Position numbers and translations under genes: made by a program. From DASXKD01 sp963707905 (GTDB lineage Bacteria > Actinomycetota > Actinomycetes > Streptosporangiales > Streptosporangiaceae), in the NCBI GenBank assembly GCA_963707905.1, contig CAVPSA010000025.1:62001-126000 (forward strand): DNA of 64,000 nt, read 5' to 3'. Positions 58,892 through 64,000 of the stretch are shown one piece after another. The notes under the pieces are model-generated. The model saw nothing but the letters and a program-made list of their open reading frames with translations, ran no database searches and was not told where the DNA came from. The first letter of the stretch is position 1. Each line of letters opens with the position of its first letter.

Positions 58892-58957
58892 GCCCGCGAA
58901 GCCGTTCAGCGATCACTTGCCGGCCTCCGGCACTGTCGGGTGTGGAGGTGGTGCCGA

Positions 58958-59314
58958 GTGAATGCCAAGGACGAACTGGGCCGCGAGGGCGAGCAGGTGG
59001 CCGTGGAGTACCTGGAGCGGGCCGGCCTGCGGGTGTTAGACCGAAACTGGCGGTGCGCGGATGGCGAGATCGACATCGTGGCCGCCGAGCGGCAGGTGAT
59101 GGTGGTCTGCGAGGTGAAGACCCGTTCGAGCACCACGTTCGGCACCCCACTGGAGCAGATCACCCGGGCCAAGCAGGCCAGGCTCAGGCGGCTGGCCTCC
59201 CGCTGGCTCGTGGCGCACGGGGTGCTGTTCGACGAGGTCCGCATCGACGCGGTCGGCTTGATCCGGCGGCCGTCAGGCGACTACGAGATCGAGCACGTCC
59301 GGGGGGTGGGCTAG
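58958..59314 (+). CDS. yraN: YraN/UPF0102 family nuclease-like protein
   Basis: A 118-residue protein: GREGEQVAVEYLERAGLRVLDRNWRC, then GEIDIVAAERQVMVVCEVKTRSS (GEIDxIA...VEVK pattern of restriction-endonuclease-like folds), and ITRAKQARLRRLASRWL. Role unknown; always near comM. GTG 58958 is behind GGAGG. The comM start follows the stop directly. Confidence 0.93.
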   Translation: MNAKDELGREGEQVAVEYLERAGLRVLDRNWRCADGEIDIVAAERQVMVVCEVKTRSSTTFGTPLEQITRAKQARLRRLASRWLVAHGVLFDEVRIDAVGLIRRPSGDYEIEHVRGVG

Positions 59315-60958
59315 GTGCCGGTTGCCCGGACGCACTCGATCGCTCTGGTCGGGGTCGAGGGGCATCCGGTAGAGATCGAGACCGACATCGCGAACGGGCT
59401 GCCCTGCCTGCTCCTGGTGGGCCTGCCGGACACCGCGCTGCGGGAGGCACGCGACCGGATTCGTGCCGCGATCATCAACAGCCACGAGCAATGGCCGCAG
59501 CGCCGGGTCACGGTGGGCCTGTCCCCGGCGAGCCTGCCCAAGCGGGGCAGCGGTTTCGACCTCGGTATCGCGCTGTCGATCCTGGCGGCCGCGGGCGCCA
59601 TTCCGGGAGCGGCCATCGACGGTGTGGCCTTTCTCGGGGAACTCGGCCTGGACGGGCGGTTACGCCCGGTTCGCGGGGTCCTGCCGGCGGTGGCGGCCGC
59701 CGCGGGCGCGGGTTTCGCCAAGGTGGTGGTGGCCCAGGCGAACGCCGCGGAGGCGGCACTGGTGCCGGGGCTGCGGGTGGTCGGGGCGCCCACCCTCGCC
59801 GGATTACTGGCCTGGCTGCGCGGCGAACCGGCCAGCGAGGGAGAGGAAGTCGCCTGCGCCGTGCCTGGGCAGCCGCCGGAGCCGTCGCCGGGGCAGTCGC
59901 CAGGGCCGTCGCGGGCGCCGGTCCTGGCCGGGGCGCCGGGGCCGGGCGGCGAGATCCCGGCCCGGGCGCCGGCCGGCAGGGCCCGGCGACCGCGCCCCAG
60001 GCCCGACCTGTCCGAGGTACTCGGCCAGCCTGCCGCCCGCAGGGCGGCAGAGATCTGCGCGGCCGGTGGCCACCACCTGTCCCTGCTGGGACCGCCGGGC
60101 GCGGGCAAGACCATGCTCGCCGAACGGCTTCCCACGGTCATGCCGGTGCTGGACCGCACCGCCGCGCTGGAGGTCACCTCCATCCACTCGGTGGCCGGGA
60201 CGCTTCCGGCGGGGAGCCCGCTCATGACCGAGCCGCCGTTTTGCGCCCCGCATCACACCGCCACCAAGGCGGCCATTGTGGGTGGCGGCACCGGGATTCT
60301 GCACCCCGGTGCCGCATCCCTGGCACATCGCGGATGCCTGTTCCTCGACGAGGCGCCCGAGTTCGCCAGGGACGTCCTCGACGCCCTCAGGCAGCCGCTG
60401 GAGGCGGGCGAGGTCGTGGTGGCGCGCTGCGGGCTCACGGCCAGGTTCCCGGCCCGGTTCACACTGGTGCTCGCGGCCAACCCGTGCCCGTGCGCCAAAG
60501 GGGCGGCAGCCGGCGCAACATGCAGTTGCACACCCGCCACCAGACGGCGTTACCTGGCCCGGCTGTCCGGCCCGCTGCTTGACCGGGTGGATGTCAAGGT
60601 GGAGCTGCTTCCGGTCGGCCGTGCCGAACTCCTGAGCGACCGCCACTTCGCCGAATCCAGCCCCGTGGTCGCGGCCCGCGTGGCGGCAGCACGGAAACGG
60701 ACGGCAGCCAGGCTCAAGGACACCCCCTGGCGGCTCAACGCCGAGATCCCCGGCAGCGAGCTCCGCCGGGCGTTCCGGCCCTCGCCGGGGTCGCTCGCCC
60801 CGGTGGAGCGGGCCATGGACCTGGGGCAGATCAGTGCGCGCGGCGTCGACCGGGTGATCCGGGTGGCATGGACGCTGGCCGACCTCGCGGGAATCGCGCG
60901 GCCGACGGTCAGCGAAACCAGCTATGCCCTCGGACTGTGGCTGGGGGCCGGATCGTGA
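59315..60958 (+). CDS. comM: Mg chelatase-like AAA ATPase ComM (YifB)
   Basis: A 547-residue protein. The N-terminal Lon-like domain (HSIALVGVEGHPVEIETDIANGLP, VGLPDTALREARDRIRAAIIN, RRVTVGLSPASLPKRGSGFDLGIAL) is followed by an extra Pro/Gly/Ala linker (about 185-230), then the AAA domain with GPPGAGKTMLAERLPT and FLDEAPEF. CPCAKGAAAGATCSC holds a Cys cluster. ComM homologues drive branch migration when single-stranded DNA is integrated in natural transformation. It starts directly after yraN and overlaps dprA by four bases. Confidence 0.95.
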   Translation: MPVARTHSIALVGVEGHPVEIETDIANGLPCLLLVGLPDTALREARDRIRAAIINSHEQWPQRRVTVGLSPASLPKRGSGFDLGIALSILAAAGAIPGAAIDGVAFLGELGLDGRLRPVRGVLPAVAAAAGAGFAKVVVAQANAAEAALVPGLRVVGAPTLAGLLAWLRGEPASEGEEVACAVPGQPPEPSPGQSPGPSRAPVLAGAPGPGGEIPARAPAGRARRPRPRPDLSEVLGQPAARRAAEICAAGGHHLSLLGPPGAGKTMLAERLPTVMPVLDRTAALEVTSIHSVAGTLPAGSPLMTEPPFCAPHHTATKAAIVGGGTGILHPGAASLAHRGCLFLDEAPEFARDVLDALRQPLEAGEVVVARCGLTARFPARFTLVLAANPCPCAKGAAAGATCSCTPATRRRYLARLSGPLLDRVDVKVELLPVGRAELLSDRHFAESSPVVAARVAAARKRTAARLKDTPWRLNAEIPGSELRRAFRPSPGSLAPVERAMDLGQISARGVDRVIRVAWTLADLAGIARPTVSETSYALGLWLGAGS

Positions 60959-62226
60959 GCGCTCCGGCCGAGGCGGAGCGGGTTGCCCGGGCCGCCCTTA
61001 CCTGGGTCGCTGAGCCCGGCGATCCGGCCATGGGCGCCCTGTTGCGCCGCTGTTCGCCGGCCGAGATCGTGGCTGCCCTGACCGAGGGCCGGATGCCGCG
61101 CATGGCAGCGGTGCCCGCGGGCAGCGCGGCGCCGGAACCCGTGCCCGGGGAGGTCGGCGGCTCGCTCGGGCCGGGCAGCGGCGCCGGGCCGGGCAGCGGC
61201 GCCGGGCCGGCCGGGACACCCCGCCTGGGGGACGCCCTGCGCCGCTGGTCGGCCAGGCTGGGCGAGGTGCCGCCAGAACCCGAACTGGCCGCCTGGTGGC
61301 GCGACGGCATCCGGCTGGTCATCCCCGGTGACGCGGAATGGCCAAGTCAGCTCGACGTGCTGGGCGAGGCCCGTCCCTGGGGCCTGTGGGTGCGCGGGCA
61401 CGCGGACCTGCGTTACGCCTGCCTGCGGTCGGTGTCGGTGGTGGGGACCAGGGCGGCGACCGGGTACGGCAGCTACGTCTGCGGCGAGATGGCCGTGTCG
61501 CTCGCCGGCGCGGGCTGGACGATCGTGTCCGGGGGCGCGTTCGGGATCGACGGCTGCGCGCACCGCGGCGCGATCGCCGTGGCGGGTGTCACCGTGGCGG
61601 TGCTGCCCTGCGGGGTGGATCTCGCCTATCCCCGGGCCCATGAGGGGCTCTTCCGGTCGATCAGGGACCAGGGCGCGCTCGTCAGCGAGTGGCCACCGGG
61701 CCGGATGCCGACCAAGCACGGGTTCCTGGTCCGCAACCGGGTGATCGCCGCGCTGAGCCGCGGCACCGTGGTGGTGGAGGCGGCGCTGCGCAGCGGGGCG
61801 CTCAACACCGCACGCCATGCCCACGACCAGAGCCGTCCGCTGATGGCCGTGCCCGGGCCGGTGACGTCTCCGCAGTCGGCCGGCTGCCACGAGGCGATCA
61901 GGGAATGGGGCGCGGTGTGCGTCACCGGCGCGCGGGATGTGATGGAGTTGCTGGAGTTCCCGGGGGATCACCCGCCGCCCGGGCAGCAGCGCGGCCCGGT
62001 GCTCGCTCGCGACCTGCTCGGCCCGGTGGACACCCGGGTTCTGGAGGCGGTCCCGGCCCGGACCGGGCGAGGGCCCGCCAGGATCGCGATCGCCGCCGGG
62101 GTGGACTTCGACACGGTCATGCGCTGCCTGGGCGGGCTGGCGGCCGCCGGGTTCGTGGAGCGCTGTGAGCGCGGCTGGCGGCTACGGCGGCCGCAGCCCC
62201 GGTCACATGTCGGACCAAACGCATAA
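60955..62226 (+). CDS. dprA: DNA-processing protein DprA
   Basis: A 423-residue protein. The Rossmann-like core has VVGTRAATGYGSYV, GWTIVSGGAFGIDGCAHRGA, LPCGVDLAYPRAHEGLF, KHGFLVRNRVIAALS and EAALRSGALNTARHA; a C-terminal winged helix ends at about 410. A short Gly/Pro repeat (GPGSGAGPGSGAGP) lies near 80-95 before the core. DprA loads RecA onto incoming single strands. GTG 60955 overlaps the comM stop. Confidence 0.95.
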   Translation: MSAPAEAERVARAALTWVAEPGDPAMGALLRRCSPAEIVAALTEGRMPRMAAVPAGSAAPEPVPGEVGGSLGPGSGAGPGSGAGPAGTPRLGDALRRWSARLGEVPPEPELAAWWRDGIRLVIPGDAEWPSQLDVLGEARPWGLWVRGHADLRYACLRSVSVVGTRAATGYGSYVCGEMAVSLAGAGWTIVSGGAFGIDGCAHRGAIAVAGVTVAVLPCGVDLAYPRAHEGLFRSIRDQGALVSEWPPGRMPTKHGFLVRNRVIAALSRGTVVVEAALRSGALNTARHAHDQSRPLMAVPGPVTSPQSAGCHEAIREWGAVCVTGARDVMELLEFPGDHPPPGQQRGPVLARDLLGPVDTRVLEAVPARTGRGPARIAIAAGVDFDTVMRCLGGLAAAGFVERCERGWRLRRPQPRSHVGPNA

Positions 62227-62268
62227 ATGCCAGATTCCTGCCCGATAGCGGGCAGGAATCTTGCATTT
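62225..62268. terminator. Long near-perfect inverted repeat after dprA
   Basis: AAATGCCAGATTCCTGCCCG (62225-62244) pairs with 62249-62268 with a single mismatch around loop ATAG; the 3' arm ends GCATTT. It starts within the dprA stop codon. It is a likely terminator, symmetrical enough to work on both strands. Confidence 0.75.
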
Positions 62269-62296
62269 CCACACAGTAATGAGCCATCCTGCTAGA

Positions 62297-62572
62297 ATGA
62301 CGAGCGCAGTACAGGCGCATGAGGAACTCGTGACCCACCTGGCTCGGACCAGCCCGCTCAGCCAGGGCGAGGCTGCTCGGGTGGTGGCCGAGGTACTCGG
62401 CTACTTCGGCGAGTCCGTGGAGGAGTTCGTGCGCCGGCGCCATCGTGAGCTGAAAACAGGGGGGCTCACGAACGAGCAGGTTTTCGCGCGGATCGCGGCC
62501 GAACTGCCGGCCAGACGGGTAGCCGCGCCGCAGTTGTCGCTGCGGCAGCTTCGCCGTGTCGTCTATGGCTGA
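62297..62572 (+). CDS. Small hypothetical helical protein upstream of glmS
   Basis: A 91-residue protein: MTSAVQAHEELVTHLARTSPLSQGEAARVVAEVLGYF, then ESVEEFVRRRHRELKTGGLTNEQVFARIAAELPARRVAAPQLSLRQLRRVVYG, predicted almost all helix. Third-position bias supports coding. The pattern GGLTNEQVFARIAAEL could be a small winged-helix-like module. I do not recognise a family. ATG 62297 is chosen; the upstream starts at 62261 and 62279 fall in or next to the inverted repeat. glmS follows after 38 bp. Confidence 0.65.
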   Translation: MTSAVQAHEELVTHLARTSPLSQGEAARVVAEVLGYFGESVEEFVRRRHRELKTGGLTNEQVFARIAAELPARRVAAPQLSLRQLRRVVYG

Positions 62573-62610
62573 GCGATCGCGCCGCCTGCGCCAGAGAGAG
62601 GGAGCGGAAC

Positions 62611-64000
62611 GTGTGCGGGATCGTTGCGCATGTGGGGAGCCGGGATTGTGTGCCCATCCTGCTGGAAGGGCTGGCTCAGCTGGAATACCGCGGATATGAC
62701 TCCGCAGGGCTCGCCGTGGTGTCCCGATCCGGCGGCATGCGCGTGCACAAGGCCAAGAGCCGGGTCGCGGGCCTGGGGGCGACCCTCCCGGCGCGGTTCA
62801 AGGGCAGCCCCGGCATCGGCCATACCCGGTGGGCGACCCACGGCGAGCCGAGCGACATCAACGCCCACCCGCACGTCGTCGGGCCGGTTGCGGTGGTCCA
62901 CAACGGGATCATCGAGAACGCCGACGAACTGCGGGCCAAGCTGATCGCCGAGGGCGCGGAGTTCGTCTCGGACACCGACAGCGAGGTGCTTGCGCACCTG
63001 ATCGCCCGGGCCGGCGGCTACCTGCCGGCGGCGGGTGCCCCGGAGCAGGCTGGTGCCCCGGAGCAGGCGGGCGCCCCGGAGCAGGCCGGTGCGCCGGAGC
63101 AGGCCGGCGCGCCGGAGCACAACGGTTCGGCGAACGGCAGCGGCACCACGGCCAAGGCCGGCGGCGCGAGGAGCGCAACGAAGGCTGGCCGCGCCAACGG
63201 CAGCGTGGCCGGCCCCGAGGGAGGCGTTGACCTGGAGGAGGCGGTGCGCCAGGCACTCACCTCCGTGGTCGGCACCTACGGCATCGCGGTGCTCGATGCC
63301 CGCTATCCCGACCGGGTCGTGGCCGCGCGGAACGGCAGCCCGGTCGTGCTCGGCATCGGCGACAAGGAGATGTTCGTCGCCTCGGATGTCGCCGCCCTGG
63401 TCCGCTACACCCGCCAGGTGGTGCACCTGGACGACGGCGAGGTGGCGACGGTCCGCGCGGACGGCTACCACACCTCCACGCTGGACGCCCGCACGACCAC
63501 CCACGAGCCGTTGCTCATCGAGGCCGATCTGCGCTCCTACAGCGCCGACGGCTACACGCACTTCATGCGCAAGGAGATCCACGAGCAGCCCAGGACCGTG
63601 GAGCGGGCGCTGCGGGGCCGGATCGAGGAGCGGTTCCACACCGCCCACCTCGGCGGGCTGAACATCGACGCCCGCGAGGCGCGGGCCATCAGGCGGGTGA
63701 AGATCCTCGGCTGCGGCTCGGCCTTCTACGCCGGGCAGGTCGGCGCGCAGCTCATCGAGGAACTCGCCCGGATCCCGGCGGACGCCGAGGCCGCATCCGA
63801 GTTCCGCTACCGCAACCCGGTGGTGGAGCCGGACACGCTCTACATCGCGGTGAGCCAGTCCGGCGAGACCCACGACACCCTGGCCGCGGTCAGGGAGCTG
63901 AAGCGCAAGGGCGGCCGCGTGATCGGCGTGGTCAACGCGGTCGGCAGCGCCATCGCCCGGGAGTGCGAGGGCGGGGTGTACCTGCACGCCGGGCCGGAGA
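62611..64000 (+). CDS. glmS: Glutamine-fructose-6-phosphate aminotransferase, 3' end outside window
   Basis: The first 463 codons of GlmS, which makes glucosamine 6-phosphate for cell-wall precursors. The initiator codon is followed by the catalytic Cys (CGIVAHVGSRDCVPILLEGL), then LEYRGYDSAGLA, GIGHTRWATHGEPSDINAHPH and VVHNGIIENADELR. The isomerase half begins later with FMRKEIHEQPR, GCGSAFYAGQVGAQLIEELAR and SQSGETHDTLAA. An extra stretch of about 65 residues (from residue about 140) with repeated GAPEQA and an Ala/Gly/Lys-rich end sits in the glutaminase domain. GTG 62611 is behind GAGAGAGGGAGCGG. Confidence 0.96.
   Translation, partial: MCGIVAHVGSRDCVPILLEGLAQLEYRGYDSAGLAVVSRSGGMRVHKAKSRVAGLGATLPARFKGSPGIGHTRWATHGEPSDINAHPHVVGPVAVVHNGIIENADELRAKLIAEGAEFVSDTDSEVLAHLIARAGGYLPAAGAPEQAGAPEQAGAPEQAGAPEQAGAPEHNGSANGSGTTAKAGGARSATKAGRANGSVAGPEGGVDLEEAVRQALTSVVGTYGIAVLDARYPDRVVAARNGSPVVLGIGDKEMFVASDVAALVRYTRQVVHLDDGEVATVRADGYHTSTLDARTTTHEPLLIEADLRSYSADGYTHFMRKEIHEQPRTVERALRGRIEERFHTAHLGGLNIDAREARAIRRVKILGCGSAFYAGQVGAQLIEELARIPADAEAASEFRYRNPVVEPDTLYIAVSQSGETHDTLAAVRELKRKGGRVIGVVNAVGSAIARECEGGVYLHAGPE
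63034..63120 (+). repeat. 18-bp tandem repeat inside glmS
   Basis: Four full units of GGTGCCCCGGAGCAGGCT type (63034, 63052, 63070, 63088) and one partial copy ending GCGCCGGAGCAC. Each encodes six residues (GAPEQA), so the frame is kept. Confidence 0.92.

Noticed and set aside
58864..60582. 572-residue plus-strand frame overlapping yraN and comM
   Set aside because: Gly/Arg-rich out-of-frame reading of comM.
62573..62611. glmS-type ribozyme or riboswitch before glmS
   Set aside because: Only 38 bp separate the genes and no core structure is visible.
1..64000. tRNA or rRNA genes
   Set aside because: No cloverleaf with TTCGA arm and acceptor pairing, and no conserved rRNA segment, was found by eye in the spacers; a covariance search would be needed to be sure.

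Overview
The window is very G+C-rich chromosomal DNA from an actinomycete. Three things point there: GTG/TTG starts and G/C-biased third codon positions; actinobacterial families (class II DAHP synthase, class F-type sortase, F420 enzymes, DUF2469, Lsr2-free HU); and a gene order from rpmB to dprA that resembles Streptomyces and its relatives (recG, rsmD, coaD, yceD, rpmF, rnc, mutM, smc, ftsY, glnB, glnD, ffh, rpsP, KH, rimM, trmD, rplS, lepB, rnhB, DUF2469, yraN, comM, dprA). No rRNA, tRNA, CRISPR array, prophage or intact insertion sequence was found. Genus cannot be fixed from the sequence; a Streptosporangiales-like lineage is only a guess.

Positions 1-15.4 kb are accessory. They hold a PAS histidine kinase, an F420-reductase-like oxidoreductase, a DJ-1/PfpI protein, a STAND-type NTPase with a transmembrane segment followed by a DUF4397 surface protein and a sortase, a nitrilase gene broken by an internal deletion, a TPR protein, a P-loop kinase-like protein, a VOC protein, a large LuxR-type ATPase regulator and a phosphoesterase lipoprotein. 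Positions 15.4-24.9 kb are metabolic: DAHP synthase with pirin, the three-gene transhydrogenase operon, an IclR regulator divergent from leuCD, and HU. Positions 25-34 kb hold gpsA-plsC, cofC/fbiD, a THUMP-like methyltransferase, a second phosphoesterase with Ig-like repeats, thiL and a secreted CBM2-like protein. From 34.5 kb onward is the conserved core: ribosomal proteins, SRP pathway (ftsY, ffh), rRNA/tRNA maturation, chromosome segregation (smc), nitrogen signalling (glnB, glnD), secretion (lepB), DNA processing (recG, mutM, rnhB, comM, dprA) and the 5' part of glmS.

The most unusual property is repeat-driven remodelling of genes. A 30-bp tandem repeat sits inside the start region of the IclR (NdgR/LtbR-like) gene, and one 26-bp copy breaks its frame. 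A composite palindromic repeat occurs at the 3' end of a carboxymuconolactone-decarboxylase-like gene and again in frame between the ACT domains of glnD. Short tandem arrays carry stop codons at three gene ends (18.2, 28.6 and 58.7 kb). Low-complexity, repeat-coded inserts or tails occur in S16, Ffh, SMC and GlmS. Frame breaks are also seen in pntB, glnD and probably the rnc tail. Because these genes are normally needed, either sequencing/assembly error or real decay must be settled first.

Regulatory candidates include a palindrome between the IclR gene and leuC, GlnR-like half-sites before glnB, a TTGACA-type promoter with direct repeats before the second phosphoesterase, two mutually exclusive hairpins between recG and rsmD, a strong hairpin in front of rnc, and a pair of DnaA-box-like sites before yraN.
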